A DNA stretch of 64,000 nucleotides from Oscillospiraceae bacterium (GTDB taxonomy: Bacteria; Bacillota; Clostridia; Oscillospirales; Oscillospiraceae): assembly GCA_017501355.1 (NCBI GenBank), contig JAFVXA010000029.1, forward strand, positions 30,137 through 94,136, read 5' to 3'. Under the pieces are notes generated by a model, which did not search any database, had not been told where the DNA came from, and saw only the letters and a list, made by a program, of their open reading frames with translations. Positions 7,886 to 17,435 of this stretch are shown in pieces; within the stretch, counting starts at the first letter, position 1; every line of letters begins with the position of its first letter. The translations under genes were made by a program, and so were the position numbers.

Positions 7886-8012
7886 TATATGACCTCCTTT
7901 CCTTGCAATATGTAAAAATGCCCACAAGTGATGTCTGTCGGCATCTCTCGTGAGCGAAAGTTGGCGGCAGCTTGACCCGCCGGACAGCAGATAATTTCTA
8001 TATATCAATATA
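7886..8012 (-). promoter_or_regulatory. Structured leader of mgtE, possible attenuator
   Basis: Between the promoter and mgtE the transcript can form a terminator-like hairpin (plus coordinates 7914-7944: ATGCC paired to GGCAT with a mismatched inner helix, then TTTTT). Its 5' arm GCCGACAG (7935-7942) can instead pair with CTGTCCGGC (7979-7987), eight pairs with one bulge, a classical antiterminator layout. Mg2+ transporters often sit behind M-box riboswitches, but I do not recognise the M-box core here, so the sensor is unknown. The terminator stem is only moderately strong. Confidence 0.4.
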
Positions 8013-8017
8013 AAACA

Positions 8018-8047
8018 ATTATAAAGCTGATGGAGGAATTTTGTCAA
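8018..8047 (-). promoter_or_regulatory. Sigma-A promoter of mgtE
   Basis: Minus strand TTGACA (8042-8047), 18 bases, TATAAT (8018-8023). Both boxes are perfect. Confidence 0.75.
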
Positions 8048-8111
8048 CGGGCGGGGGAGCTTTTTGCACAGATGCCCGATGTCGAAAAACTTTTTCTTCG
8101 GAAAACTCTGC

Positions 8112-8140
8112 TTGTGAGATGGGAACGTTTGTGCTATAAT
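8112..8140 (+). promoter_or_regulatory. Sigma-A promoter of radC
   Basis: TTGTGA, 17 bases, TATAAT, ending 49 bases before radC. The 303-bp gap between mgtE and radC holds only these divergent promoters and the mgtE leader. Confidence 0.6.
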
Positions 8141-8188
8141 ATACTATCCGAGATTATGCGAAAAAACAGGAGAGGGGGCGTGTGAGAG

Positions 8189-8866
8189 ATGAGTGTGCAT
8201 GACGGGCATCGGCAGAGAAAGAGAAGTCAGTTTTTAGAAAACGGATTGGACGCATTTCAGGAGCATGAAGTGCTGGAACTGCTGCTGTATTACGCCATCC
8301 CCCGAAAGGACACCAATCCCATCGCCCATGCGCTGCTGAAAAAGTTCGGCTCTTTGGATGCGGTCTTTGCTGCCCCTGTGGAAGAGCTGATGCGGGTGGA
8401 GGGCGTAGGTGAAAATGCTGCCGCGCTGATCCGTCTGATCCAGCCTCTTTATCGCCGTATCCGCATTTCTGCCACGGAGGAGGAGACCATCCTCAACTCG
8501 GTGGAAAAAGCGGGAGAGTTCTTTGTGGGACGCTTTGCGGGTGAGCGGACGGAGAGCATGTATCAGGCGTGCCTCGATGCCAAAGGGAAGCTGCTGAATG
8601 TGCAGCGGCTTTCCGCGGGCGATGTGAACTTTGTGCACGCGGACATTCGCAGCATCGTGCAGAACGCGCTGCTTTGCCGCGCCAGTGCGGTGATCCTTGC
8701 CCACAACCACCCCAGCGGTGTGGCGCTGCCCTCCGATGCGGACAATGCGGTGACACTGCAGATCCATCGGGTGCTGCAGAGCGTGGGTGTGACCCTGTTT
8801 GATCATATTATTGTTGCGGACGATGACTTTGTATCCCTGCGGCAGAACGGTCTGCTGCTGGAATGA
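8189..8866 (+). CDS. radC: RadC-family JAB/MPN domain protein
   Basis: 225 residues. The N-terminal part carries a helix-hairpin-helix like region (about residues 20-85, '[12 protein letters not shown]'), and the C-terminal JAB/MPN+ domain has the zinc signature H-N-H-P-S-G with P-S-D-x-D at about residues 172-185. The family is historically called DNA repair protein RadC, but a direct repair role is doubtful; it is a putative zinc metalloenzyme. Full length for the family. It is the first gene of a plus-strand run and ends 28 bases before uvrB. Confidence 0.93.
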   Translation: MSVHDGHRQRKRSQFLENGLDAFQEHEVLELLLYYAIPRKDTNPIAHALLKKFGSLDAVFAAPVEELMRVEGVGENAAALIRLIQPLYRRIRISATEEETILNSVEKAGEFFVGRFAGERTESMYQACLDAKGKLLNVQRLSAGDVNFVHADIRSIVQNALLCRASAVILAHNHPSGVALPSDADNAVTLQIHRVLQSVGVTLFDHIIVADDDFVSLRQNGLLLE

Positions 8867-8894
8867 TGCGCCGCGCCGCGAAGAAAGGATCGAA

Positions 8895-10865
8895 ATGGCA
8901 GAATTTCGTGTTGTTGCCCCCTTTGAGCCCACCGGCGACCAGCCTGCCGCCATTGCGGCGCTGAGTGAGGGTGTGAAAAACGGTCTGGATGAACAGGTGC
9001 TGCTGGGTGTCACCGGCAGCGGCAAGACCTATACCATGGCAAAGGTCATTGAGCAGGTGCAGCGCCCGACGCTGGTGCTTGCCCACAACAAGACCCTTGC
9101 CGCCCAGCTTTGCAGTGAGTTCAAGGAGTTTTTCCCGGATAACGCCGTGGAATACTTCGTCTCCTATTACGACTACTATCAGCCAGAAGCCTATATTCCC
9201 CATACGGATACCTTTATCGAAAAGGATGCCTCCACCAATCAGGAGATCGACCGCCTGCGCCACAGCGCCACCTCGTCGCTGTACGAGCGAAAGGATGTCA
9301 TCGTGGTGGCATCCGTCTCCTGCATCTATGGCTTGGGCGACCCTGTGGACTATGCCAACATGGTCATTTCCTTGCGCGTGGGACAGGAGTATGAGCGGGA
9401 TGAGCTGCTGCGCCGCCTGGTGAATATCCGCTATGACCGCAACGATCTTGCCTTTGAGCGCGATAAGTTCCGTGTCCGCGGTGACACGGTGGAGATTTTC
9501 CCCGCCTATGCCCAGAGCGCAGCCATCCGCGTGGAATTTTTTGGCGACGAGATCGACCGCATCAGTGAGTTCCACCCCGTCACGGGGCAGGTGCTGCGCA
9601 CCATGAGCCACATTGCCATTTATCCCGCAAGCCACTATGTCACCGCCCCCGAGAAGATGGAGAAGGCGATCGCCACCATCGAAAGGGAGCTGGAGGAGCG
9701 GCTGAAATATTTTGAAGAAAACGATATGCTGGTGGAAGCCCAGCGGCTGAAGCAGCGCACCATGTACGATATCGAAATGCTGCGGGAGTTGGGACATTGC
9801 AGCGGTATTGAGAACTACTCCCGTGTGCTGTCCGATCGTCCTGTGGGCTCTGCCCCCATGACGCTGATCGACTATTTTCCTGATGATTTTCTCCTCCTCA
9901 TCGACGAGAGTCATGTGACGCTGCCGCAGGTCCATGCCATGTACAACGGCGATAGAGCGAGAAAGGAATCGCTGGTGCGCTATGGCTTCCGCCTGCCTTG
10001 CGCCTTTGACAACCGTCCCCTGACCTTTGAGGAGTTTGAGCAGCGTGTCCATCAGCGCATCTATGTCTCCGCCACCCCGGGCGAGTATGAGCGCACCCGG
10101 GCGGGACAGATCGTGGAGCAGGTCATCCGCCCCACGGGTCTGCTCGATCCTGTTGTGGAAGTCCGTCCCGTGGATGGGCAGATCGACGATCTGATGGAGG
10201 AGATCCGCCTGCGGGGCGAAAAGAACGAGCGTACTCTTGTGACCACCCTCACCAAGAAAATGGCGGAGGACCTCACGGATTATCTTGTTTCCATGGGTGT
10301 CCGCACCCGCTATATGCACAGCGATGTGGGAACGCTGGAGCGCATGGAGCTGATCCGCGATCTGCGCCTTGGCGAGTTCGATGTTCTTGTGGGCATCAAC
10401 CTGCTGCGTGAGGGTCTCGATATGCCCGAGGTGTCCCTTGTGGCAGTGCTGGACGCGGATAAGGAGGGTTTTCTCCGCAGTGAGACTTCCCTCATTCAGA
10501 CCATGGGACGTGCCGCAAGAAATGCCGAGGGTAAGGTCATCCTCTATGCTGACCGCATCACCGACAGTATGCGCCGCGCCATGAAGGAGACTGAGCGCCG
10601 CCGCAGACTGCAGAATGAGTATAACGAAGCTCACGGTATCGTACCCAAGACCATCCGCAAGGATGTGCGCGAGATTCTGGAAATCTCCCGCAGCGCGGAG
10701 GATGCCCAGAAGCGCACGGGTAAGCGTAAGCTCAGCGATGCGGAGCGGGAAGCCACCATCCAGCGTTTGGAGAAGCAGATGAAAGAGGCTGCCAAAATGC
10801 TGGAGTTCGAGCTGGCGGCGCAGCTGCGTGATCAGATCATCGAACTGAGAAATCAGACGAAATAA
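8895..10865 (+). CDS. uvrB: Excinuclease ABC subunit B
   Basis: A 656-residue damage-verification helicase of nucleotide excision repair. Walker A is 'GVTGSGKT' at residues 38-45; the beta-hairpin that clamps DNA is visible as '[13 protein letters not shown]' near residue 95; helicase motif VI 'QTMGRAARN' is near 535; the UVR domain that contacts UvrC closes the protein. Start chosen at the ATG after GAAAGGA, giving the standard '[15 protein letters not shown]' N-terminus; the open frame upstream overlaps radC and is not coding. uvrA follows five genes later, so the two are split by unrelated genes. Confidence 0.98.
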   Translation: MAEFRVVAPFEPTGDQPAAIAALSEGVKNGLDEQVLLGVTGSGKTYTMAKVIEQVQRPTLVLAHNKTLAAQLCSEFKEFFPDNAVEYFVSYYDYYQPEAYIPHTDTFIEKDASTNQEIDRLRHSATSSLYERKDVIVVASVSCIYGLGDPVDYANMVISLRVGQEYERDELLRRLVNIRYDRNDLAFERDKFRVRGDTVEIFPAYAQSAAIRVEFFGDEIDRISEFHPVTGQVLRTMSHIAIYPASHYVTAPEKMEKAIATIERELEERLKYFEENDMLVEAQRLKQRTMYDIEMLRELGHCSGIENYSRVLSDRPVGSAPMTLIDYFPDDFLLLIDESHVTLPQVHAMYNGDRARKESLVRYGFRLPCAFDNRPLTFEEFEQRVHQRIYVSATPGEYERTRAGQIVEQVIRPTGLLDPVVEVRPVDGQIDDLMEEIRLRGEKNERTLVTTLTKKMAEDLTDYLVSMGVRTRYMHSDVGTLERMELIRDLRLGEFDVLVGINLLREGLDMPEVSLVAVLDADKEGFLRSETSLIQTMGRAARNAEGKVILYADRITDSMRRAMKETERRRRLQNEYNEAHGIVPKTIRKDVREILEISRSAEDAQKRTGKRKLSDAEREATIQRLEKQMKEAAKMLEFELAAQLRDQIIELRNQTK

Positions 10866-10906
10866 ACCGCAACGCAAATTTAAAAAAAAGAGAGAAGGAA
10901 ACGAAA

Positions 10907-11779
10907 ATGGAAGGTATCAAGAAGTATATGCCCTATCTCTGCATCCTCGGTGCAGGAACGAGCTGGGGCTTCATGGGTCTGTTCAGTAAGATCATTCTGG
11001 CGGGGGGCTACTCCTCCTTCACCGTGGTGCTGATCCGCAATTTCGGCGCGCTGCTGGTGTTGACGCTGCTGTTTCTCATCTTTGACAGGGGTGTATTCAA
11101 AATTCAGTTGAAACATTTGCCGATTTTTGCATTTACAGGCATCATCAGCGTGTATCTCTTCGGTATCTGCTACTTTACCGGCATCAAGTATCACTCTGCG
11201 GCGGTGGCAAGCGTACTGCTCTATACCGCGCCCGGCTTTGTGATCCTCGGCAGCCGCTTTGTCTGGAAAGTACCCATCACCAAAAAGCGCCTGCTGGCGC
11301 TGATGATGACGGTCTTTGGCTGCATCTGCATCTCCGGCGCCCTTGCGGGTGAGTTTTCTACCACTGCCCTCGGCTTTGCCCTCGGTATCGGCAGCTCTAT
11401 CACCTACGCAAGCTACAGTGTGGTGAGCCCCTTTGCCCTCAAGCACTATCCCTCCATGACCTGCACCTACTATACCTTTGTCTTTGCAGGTCTCGCATCC
11501 CTGTTCACCCTGCTGGATGTGGAGGAGATGCAGGGCATCATCGCCGATCCCAAGATGCTTGCAAGCGGCATTGCCTTTGTGTTCCTCTCCACCGTCATTC
11601 CCTACATTCTCTATACGAGAGGTCTTTCCCGTGTGGACCCCGGCAAGGCATCCATCATGGTGAGCGTAGAGCCTGTGGTGGCAGCCATCGCAGGTGCGCT
11701 GTTCCTTGCAGAGCCCATCACGCTGATGGTGGCGCTCGGCATTGCCTGCGTGCTGGCGGCTGTTGTGATTCTGAAATAA
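10907..11779 (+). CDS. EamA/DMT-family transporter
   Basis: 290 residues with ten predicted membrane helices in two EamA repeats of about 140 residues each. 'GTSWGFMGLFSKI' at the start and 'VDPGKASIMVSVEPVVAAI' in the second repeat are typical of the drug/metabolite transporter superfamily. These proteins move amino acids, metabolites or drugs; substrate unknown. AGAGAAGGAAAC precedes the ATG. It ends 16 bases before the deacylase gene, suggesting one transcript with it. Confidence 0.88.
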   Translation: MEGIKKYMPYLCILGAGTSWGFMGLFSKIILAGGYSSFTVVLIRNFGALLVLTLLFLIFDRGVFKIQLKHLPIFAFTGIISVYLFGICYFTGIKYHSAAVASVLLYTAPGFVILGSRFVWKVPITKKRLLALMMTVFGCICISGALAGEFSTTALGFALGIGSSITYASYSVVSPFALKHYPSMTCTYYTFVFAGLASLFTLLDVEEMQGIIADPKMLASGIAFVFLSTVIPYILYTRGLSRVDPGKASIMVSVEPVVAAIAGALFLAEPITLMVALGIACVLAAVVILK

Positions 11780-11795
11780 CGGGAGGAAAAGCGTC

Positions 11796-12284
11796 GTGGC
11801 AAAAAAGGACGACAAGACCAACGTCATGCGGACGCTGGAGCAGAAAAATATTCCCTATACCGCCCACGGCTATCCCCATGAGGACGGCGCGGTGGACGGC
11901 GTGACGGTCGCAGGGCTCATTGGCAGAGACCCGGGACAGGTGTTCAAGACCCTTGTCACGCGTGGCGCGAGCGGCGGATACTATGTGTTCGATATCCCGG
12001 TTGCGGATTCTCTCGACCTGAAAAAAGCCGCCAGGGCGGTGGGGGAGAAGTCCATTGCCATGATCAAAAGTGCGGAGCTGCTGCCGCTGACGGGCTATAT
12101 CCACGGCGGCTGCAGTCCTGTGGGTATGAAAAAGCCCTTCCCCACGGTGTTTGACGAAACGGCGGAGCTGTGGGATACCATCGTGGTCAGCGCCGGCAGG
12201 ATCGGCGCACAGGTGGAGCTTACTCCTGCCGATTTGATCGAGCTGGTGGGCGCAAGCACCGCCGACCTTGTGATGGAGGGCTGA
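11796..12284 (+). CDS. ybaK: Cys-tRNA(Pro) deacylase, YbaK/EbsC family
   Basis: 162 residues, GTG start after GGGAGGA. It frees Cys wrongly attached to tRNA-Pro. Family features: 'FKTLVT', the catalytic-lysine strand, 'LDLKKAARAVGEKSIAMI' and the 'GYIHGGCSPVGMKKPFPTVFDE' type loop, which marks the YbaK subgroup rather than ProX. Followed after one base by the zincin gene, so co-transcribed. Confidence 0.92.
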   Translation: MAKKDDKTNVMRTLEQKNIPYTAHGYPHEDGAVDGVTVAGLIGRDPGQVFKTLVTRGASGGYYVFDIPVADSLDLKKAARAVGEKSIAMIKSAELLPLTGYIHGGCSPVGMKKPFPTVFDETAELWDTIVVSAGRIGAQVELTPADLIELVGASTADLVMEG

Positions 12285-12285
12285 T

Positions 12286-12708
12286 ATGATTCTGAGCATT
12301 GATGAGGTGGGGGAGATCCTCGACTGCATCGTGAGTGAATTGCCGAAGGAGATTCTCGAAGGTCTCAACGGCGGTGTGTGCCTGCTCGAAGACGAGATGC
12401 GACCTGCAGGAAAAGCAGGGGACTATTCGTTGCTGTTGGGACAGTATTTTGCGAGCAGCGCCCTTGGACGCAGGGTGGAGCTGTACTACGGGTCATTCCT
12501 TGCGTCTTTCCGCACCTCACCCCGAGAGGCGTGGGAGGAGCAGCTGAAAAAGACGCTCTACCATGAACTGACCCACCATCTGGAGCACCAAGCCGGCTGC
12601 CGCGACCTCGAAGTGGAAGACGAACAGCAGAAACAACAGCTTCGTGAAGAGGAGGAGCGGCGCGCTGCTCTTCGGATGCGGCGGCGGAAGGACCGCGGCG
12701 CGGAATAA
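12286..12708 (+). CDS. Zincin-like metallopeptidase family protein
   Basis: 140 residues. 'YHELTHHLEHQAG' at about residue 92 is an HExxHxxEH zinc motif as in the small bacterial metallopeptidase family (zincin_1). The last 35 residues are highly charged (Glu/Arg-rich). Targets of this family are unknown. It starts one base after the YbaK stop and ends 9 bases before the M28 peptidase, so it is in the middle of an operon. Confidence 0.8.
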   Translation: MILSIDEVGEILDCIVSELPKEILEGLNGGVCLLEDEMRPAGKAGDYSLLLGQYFASSALGRRVELYYGSFLASFRTSPREAWEEQLKKTLYHELTHHLEHQAGCRDLEVEDEQQKQQLREEEERRAALRMRRRKDRGAE

Positions 12709-12717
12709 GGAGAAAAA

Positions 12718-13683
12718 ATGACAGAACTTTCTCGCAAGATTTTGGAAGAATATCAAATCAGAAAAAGCGCAAAGCAGAAGGAAGAATTTCGCTCCTTCTT
12801 CTGCGATCGACTGCGCACCATGGGCTACGAGGTGAAAATCGAGGGGAAGTCCTCGAAAAATATCGTGGTGGGAGATCCCGAAACGGCAAAGGTGATCTAC
12901 ACCGCCCACTACGACACCTGCCCCGTGCTGCCCATCCCGAACTTCATTACCCCGCGCAACATGATTTGGTATCTTCTCTATCAGCTGCTGCTTTGTGTAC
13001 CGATGTTCGTGCTGGCGATCGGCGCGGAAGTGGGGACGATGCTGCTGTGGGAGAAGGTAACGGGCGAGATTTGCCCTCTCGCGGTGGCGATGCTTGCCCT
13101 GTACGCGGTGCTGCTGTTTTTCCTCTGGTGGATCTATGCAGGTCCTGCGAATAAGCACACGGTCAATGATAACACCAGCGGTGTTCTGACACTGGTGGAG
13201 ATTGCCGAGAGCCTCCCCGAGGAGCTGCGAAGTGAGGTTGCTCTGATCTTTTTCGACAACGAAGAGAAGGGCTTGCTGGGATCTTCTGCCTTTGCGAAGA
13301 AGCATAGGAGCGTGCGGAAGAATGGTCTCGTGGTGAACTTTGACTGCGTCAGCGACGGCGATTCCATCCAGTTTTTCCCCTCGAAGCGACTGAAGAAAGC
13401 GGGAGAGGAGACCCTTGCGAAACTGGAGCAGACATTTTTGCCCACGGAGGAAAAGTCTGTGGAAGTGGTGCGCGGCTTTGGCTTCTATCCCTCGGATCAG
13501 GCGAAGTTTAAGCGGGGCGTCGGTGTCTGTGCGCTGAAAAAGAGCCCCGTGTTCGGCTGGTATATGGATCGCATCCATACGAAGAAGGATACCGTTCTGA
13601 TGGAGGGGAACATCCATCTGCTGCGGGAGGGGGCGCTGCGACTTGCAGTAAGCCTTGCCGAAAAAGGGCAGAAGATAGGTTGA
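12718..13683 (+). CDS. M28-like metallopeptidase with membrane insertion
   Basis: 321 residues. Zinc-ligand motifs of the M28 aminopeptidase fold are in order: 'TAHYDTCP' (H near 64), 'VNDNTSG' (D near 152), 'FDNEEKG' (catalytic Glu pair near 181), 'NFDCVSDGD' and 'DRIHTKKD' (final His). Between the first two motifs lies an insertion with two to three strongly hydrophobic segments (about residues 80-140) that would anchor the enzyme in the membrane. No signal peptide is visible. Substrate unknown. RBS AAGGAG is six bases before the ATG. Confidence 0.8.
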   Translation: MTELSRKILEEYQIRKSAKQKEEFRSFFCDRLRTMGYEVKIEGKSSKNIVVGDPETAKVIYTAHYDTCPVLPIPNFITPRNMIWYLLYQLLLCVPMFVLAIGAEVGTMLLWEKVTGEICPLAVAMLALYAVLLFFLWWIYAGPANKHTVNDNTSGVLTLVEIAESLPEELRSEVALIFFDNEEKGLLGSSAFAKKHRSVRKNGLVVNFDCVSDGDSIQFFPSKRLKKAGEETLAKLEQTFLPTEEKSVEVVRGFGFYPSDQAKFKRGVGVCALKKSPVFGWYMDRIHTKKDTVLMEGNIHLLREGALRLAVSLAEKGQKIG

Positions 13684-13728
13684 CATAACTCTGGCGCGAA
13701 AGCGCCATTCCCAATACAGGAGAAACCC

Positions 13729-16563
13729 ATGCAGGATAAAATCGTAATCAAAGGCGCAAGAGAAAACAATCTGAAAAATATTGACGTGGAAATTCCCCGC
13801 GGCAGTCTCACGGTGGTGACGGGTATCAGCGGCAGCGGCAAATCCAGCCTTGCCTTTGACACCATCTATGCCGAGGGGCAGCGCCGCTATGTGGAGAGCC
13901 TCAGCTCCTATGCCCGTATGTTCCTCGGACAGATGGAAAAGCCCGACGTGGACTCCATTGACGGTCTCTCTCCCGCCATTTCCATTGACCAGAAAACTAC
14001 GGGACGCAATCCCCGCTCTACCGTGGGCACGGTGACGGAGATCTATGACTATCTGCGTCTGCTCTGGGCAAGAGTGGGCGTGCCCCACTGCCCCAAATGC
14101 GGCAAGGAGATCCGCCAGCAGACCGTAGACCAGATCGTGGATCAGGTCCTCGCGCTGGAGGAGGGGACAAGGGTGCAGATCCTTGCGCCTGTTATCCGCG
14201 GCAAAAAGGGCGAGCATCTGAAGATTTTTGACGATGCCCGCCGCAGCGGCTATGTCCGCGTGCGGGTGGATGGCATTCTCTATGATCTCGGCGAAGACGA
14301 GATCAAGCCCGAAAAGAACAAGAAGCACAACGTCGAGGTGGTGGTGGATCGACTGGTGATCCGCCCTGACATCACCCAGCGCCTCACCGACAGTATCGAG
14401 ACCGCCTCTGCCCTCTCGGGGGGCATGGTGGTGGTGAACCTTGTGCGTGAGGAGCAGGATCTGCTCTTCAGTCAGAACTATGCCTGCGAGGACTGCGGCA
14501 TTTCCATCGAAGAGCTGGAGCCCCGCCTGTTTTCCTTCAACAATCCCTACGGTGCCTGCCCCAAGTGCTCGGGTCTCGGCTATCAGATGGAGATGGACCC
14601 TGCGCTGATCGTGCCCGATGAGAGTCTCAGCATTTTGGACGGTGCCATTACTGCCAGCGGCTGGAGCAATATCCGCGGCGACGGCATCTCCCGTATGTAT
14701 TTCGAGGCCCTTGCGAAGAAGTATCATTTCAGCCTGCGCACCCCCTTTGCAGAGCTGCCGCAGGACATTCGCGATATCATTTTCTACGGCACGGGGGGCG
14801 AAAAGCTGGAGCTGGAATACGATCAGCCGAGAGGGAAGGGAACACTTTATCAAGCCTTTGAGGGCATCTGCAACAACCTCAAACGCCGCTATCACGAGAC
14901 CCAGAGCGACAGCGTGAAGAAGGAGCTGGAGGAGGCCATGGCAGAGTGCCCCTGCGTCGAGTGTCAGGGCAAGCGTCTGAACCGCTCTGCCCTTGCGGTG
15001 ACGGTGGGCGGCATGGACATCGACAGCTATACGCGAAAGCCCGTGACGGAAGCCCTCGCCTTTGCGGAGGAGCTGCAGTTCAACGAAACGCAGCAGCTCA
15101 TCGCAGGTCCTATCCTCAAGGAAGTGAAGGAGCGCCTCGGCTTTTTGCGCAGTGTGGGTCTCGATTATCTGACCCTCAGCCGCGGCGCAGCCACCCTCAG
15201 CGGCGGTGAGAGCCAGCGCATCCGTCTTGCCACCCAGATCGGCAGCAGTCTCATGGGAGTGCTGTACATTCTGGACGAGCCCTCCATTGGTCTGCATCAG
15301 CGGGACAATGACAAGCTGCTTGAGACCCTGCGCAGCCTTCGTGACATCGGCAACACCCTTGTGGTGGTGGAGCATGATGAGGATACCATGCGCGCGGCGG
15401 ACTATCTCATCGACATCGGTCCCGGTGCGGGTGTCCATGGCGGCGAGGTGGTGGCGGCAGGTACCCCCGAAGAGGTGGCGGCAAATCCCAGGTCCCTTAC
15501 GGGTATGTACCTTTCCCGCAAGAAGCGGATCCACATCCCTGCCGAGCGCCGTAAGGGCAACGGCAATTTTCTCACTGTCCGCGGCGCAAGGGAGAATAAT
15601 CTGAAAAACATTGACGTGTCCATCCCCCTTGGCACCTTTACCTGTGTCACGGGTGTCAGCGGCAGCGGCAAGAGCTCTCTTGTCAACGAGATCATTTTCA
15701 AGCGTCTCGGCGCAGACCTCAACCGCATGAAGACCCGCCCCGGTGCCCATGAGCGCATTGAGGGTGAGGAGCATCTTGATAAGATCATCGACATTGATCA
15801 GAGCCCCATCGGGCGTACGCCCCGCAGCAATCCTGCGACCTATACAGGCTTGTTCAACGACATCCGTGACCTCTTTGCCTCCACGCAGGAGGCGAAGAGC
15901 CGCGGCTACGGTCCGGGACGCTTCAGCTTCAATGTCCGCGGCGGCCGCTGCGAAGCCTGCGGCGGTGACGGTCTAATCAAGATCGAAATGCACTTCCTGC
16001 CTGACCTCTATGTACCCTGTGAGGTCTGCCATGGTGCACGGTATAACCGCGAAACGCTGGAGGTGCGCTATAAGGGGAAGAACATCGCCGAGGTGCTGAA
16101 CATGACGGCGGAGGAAGCGCGGGAGTTCTTCGCCCCCGTGCCCCAGATTGCCCGCAGGGTGGAGACTCTCTGCGACGTGGGTCTTGGCTATGTGAAGCTG
16201 GGGCAGTCCTCTACCACCCTCAGCGGCGGCGAGACCCAGCGTGTGAAGCTGGCAACGGAGCTGTCCCGCCGCTCCACAGGACGCACCATCTATGTGCTGG
16301 ACGAGCCCACCACGGGTCTCCACACCGACGATGTGCGCCGCCTGCTGGAGGTGCTGCAGCGACTGGTGGACGAGGGCAACACCGTCCTTGTCATTGAACA
16401 CAATCTGGATGTGATCAAGTGCGCCGACTGGCTCATCGACCTTGGTCCCGAGGGTGGTGACGGCGGCGGCACGCTGGTGGCAGCGGGTACACCCGAGGAG
16501 ATCGCGGCGTGCGATGCATCCTACACGGGACAATATTTGAAAGCGGTACTGAACCATGGTTGA
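13729..16563 (+). CDS. uvrA: Excinuclease ABC subunit A
   Basis: A 944-residue ABC-type ATPase that finds DNA damage and loads UvrB. Two Walker A motifs ('GISGSGKSS' near 31, 'GVSGSGKSS' near 640), two zinc modules (CPKCG and, near 740, 'CEACGGDG'), two ABC signatures ('[12 protein letters not shown]', '[12 protein letters not shown]') and two Walker B 'LDEP' are all intact. Starts after CAGGAG. The final 8 bases overlap the next gene. Confidence 0.98.
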   Translation: MQDKIVIKGARENNLKNIDVEIPRGSLTVVTGISGSGKSSLAFDTIYAEGQRRYVESLSSYARMFLGQMEKPDVDSIDGLSPAISIDQKTTGRNPRSTVGTVTEIYDYLRLLWARVGVPHCPKCGKEIRQQTVDQIVDQVLALEEGTRVQILAPVIRGKKGEHLKIFDDARRSGYVRVRVDGILYDLGEDEIKPEKNKKHNVEVVVDRLVIRPDITQRLTDSIETASALSGGMVVVNLVREEQDLLFSQNYACEDCGISIEELEPRLFSFNNPYGACPKCSGLGYQMEMDPALIVPDESLSILDGAITASGWSNIRGDGISRMYFEALAKKYHFSLRTPFAELPQDIRDIIFYGTGGEKLELEYDQPRGKGTLYQAFEGICNNLKRRYHETQSDSVKKELEEAMAECPCVECQGKRLNRSALAVTVGGMDIDSYTRKPVTEALAFAEELQFNETQQLIAGPILKEVKERLGFLRSVGLDYLTLSRGAATLSGGESQRIRLATQIGSSLMGVLYILDEPSIGLHQRDNDKLLETLRSLRDIGNTLVVVEHDEDTMRAADYLIDIGPGAGVHGGEVVAAGTPEEVAANPRSLTGMYLSRKKRIHIPAERRKGNGNFLTVRGARENNLKNIDVSIPLGTFTCVTGVSGSGKSSLVNEIIFKRLGADLNRMKTRPGAHERIEGEEHLDKIIDIDQSPIGRTPRSNPATYTGLFNDIRDLFASTQEAKSRGYGPGRFSFNVRGGRCEACGGDGLIKIEMHFLPDLYVPCEVCHGARYNRETLEVRYKGKNIAEVLNMTAEEAREFFAPVPQIARRVETLCDVGLGYVKLGQSSTTLSGGETQRVKLATELSRRSTGRTIYVLDEPTTGLHTDDVRRLLEVLQRLVDEGNTVLVIEHNLDVIKCADWLIDLGPEGGDGGGTLVAAGTPEEIAACDASYTGQYLKAVLNHG

Positions 16564-17047
16564 ACTGACTGAATTTCTCAATAATACCGTGGGCGGCGAA
16601 ATGCTGCTGACCCTGTTGGTGTCCATGATCCCTATTATCGAACTGCGCGGCGGCGTACCCTTTGGCGTGGCGCTGGGATTGCCGGTGCAGAAGGCGTTTT
16701 TTGCGGCGCTCATCGGCAATCTTATCCCTGTACCTTTCATCATCCTGTTTGTGCGGCGCGTGTTTCAGTGGATCCGCGCTCGCATTCCGAAACTTGGCAG
16801 TATGGTGGATCGCTTGGAGCAGAAAGCGTGGGCAAAGAGTGATAAGGTGCAGAAATATGAGCTTTGGGGTTTGCTGCTGTTTGTGGCGATCCCTCTGCCG
16901 GGAACAGGGGCATGGACCGGCTCGCTCATTGCGGCGCTGATGGATATGAAGCTCAAGCGCTGTGTGCCGGTGATCGTTTTGGGTGTGGTGATCGCGGGTG
17001 TGATCGTGACGAGCCTGACCTATGGCGTGGTGAGCCTTCTCGGCTGA
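16556..17047 (+). CDS. Small multidrug-export-like membrane protein (COG2426)
   Basis: 163 residues with four to five hydrophobic segments. '[19 protein letters not shown]' followed by '[16 protein letters not shown]' and '[17 protein letters not shown]' is the signature of the PF06695 family, annotated as small multidrug export protein on thin evidence. The repeat-like architecture is also reminiscent of DedA-type re-entrant loops. It overlaps uvrA by 8 bases and is translationally coupled to it. Confidence 0.85.
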   Translation: MVELTEFLNNTVGGEMLLTLLVSMIPIIELRGGVPFGVALGLPVQKAFFAALIGNLIPVPFIILFVRRVFQWIRARIPKLGSMVDRLEQKAWAKSDKVQKYELWGLLLFVAIPLPGTGAWTGSLIAALMDMKLKRCVPVIVLGVVIAGVIVTSLTYGVVSLLG

Positions 17048-17090
17048 CGTGAAAAACCCCGCTGCATATACTGCAGTGAGGTGAAACGGT

Positions 17091-17426
17091 ATGGCACTGT
17101 TCAGAGATTCGCTGATCGCATTATTGGCAGCTACAGGACTCATCACGGTATTCTTTTTGGCAGTCAAAGCGCTGTTTGGCAAAGAAAAGGATCTCTGCTC
17201 GCCGGTCTATCTGGTGCTGCCGGTGGGCGAAAAGACAAAGGATATGGAGCGGGCAGTGAGTGTGCTGCAGCATTTTCGGCGGGAGTACGGCGGCGCAGCG
17301 CGGGCTGTGGTGCTGGACTGCGGCATGCAAGAGGAGCAGCGCCGTATGGTGCGGATCCTGCAGAGGGAAGATCCTCTGCTGGAGGTTTTGCAGGAGCAAG
17401 CGCTGCTTGCGGAAATGAAAGAATAA
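17091..17426 (+). CDS. Small membrane-anchored protein, unknown
   Basis: 111 residues: one N-terminal membrane helix (about residues 8-27), then a soluble domain with alternating strands and helices ('PVYLVLPVGEKT', 'RAVVLDCGM') and a Glu-rich end. It matches no family I know. It is likely real because it sits tightly between two genes, with GAGGTG upstream of the ATG and recD2 starting 9 bases after it. Confidence 0.65.
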   Translation: MALFRDSLIALLAATGLITVFFLAVKALFGKEKDLCSPVYLVLPVGEKTKDMERAVSVLQHFRREYGGAARAVVLDCGMQEEQRRMVRILQREDPLLEVLQEQALLAEMKE

Positions 17427-17435
17427 AAGGAGCGA

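Noticed and set aside
6200..7915. 571-codon plus-strand frame opposite mgtE
   Set aside because: Shadow of the acidic and membrane parts of mgtE; low-complexity His/Gly/Gln-rich translation.
7886..8012. M-box riboswitch before mgtE
   Set aside because: Expected for the gene, but I could not match the conserved core, and the leader is shorter than the usual M-box. Kept only as an unclassified leader.
8808..10877. 689-codon open frame opposite uvrB
   Set aside because: Antisense shadow of uvrB with no ribosome site and no domain; same explanation.
12517..15774. Very long open frame on the minus strand opposite uvrA and the peptidase genes
   Set aside because: It is a by-product of the codon pattern of uvrA (GC-rich third positions). 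The antisense translation is rich in His/Leu/Ala with no recognisable domain, whereas the sense protein has all UvrA motifs.
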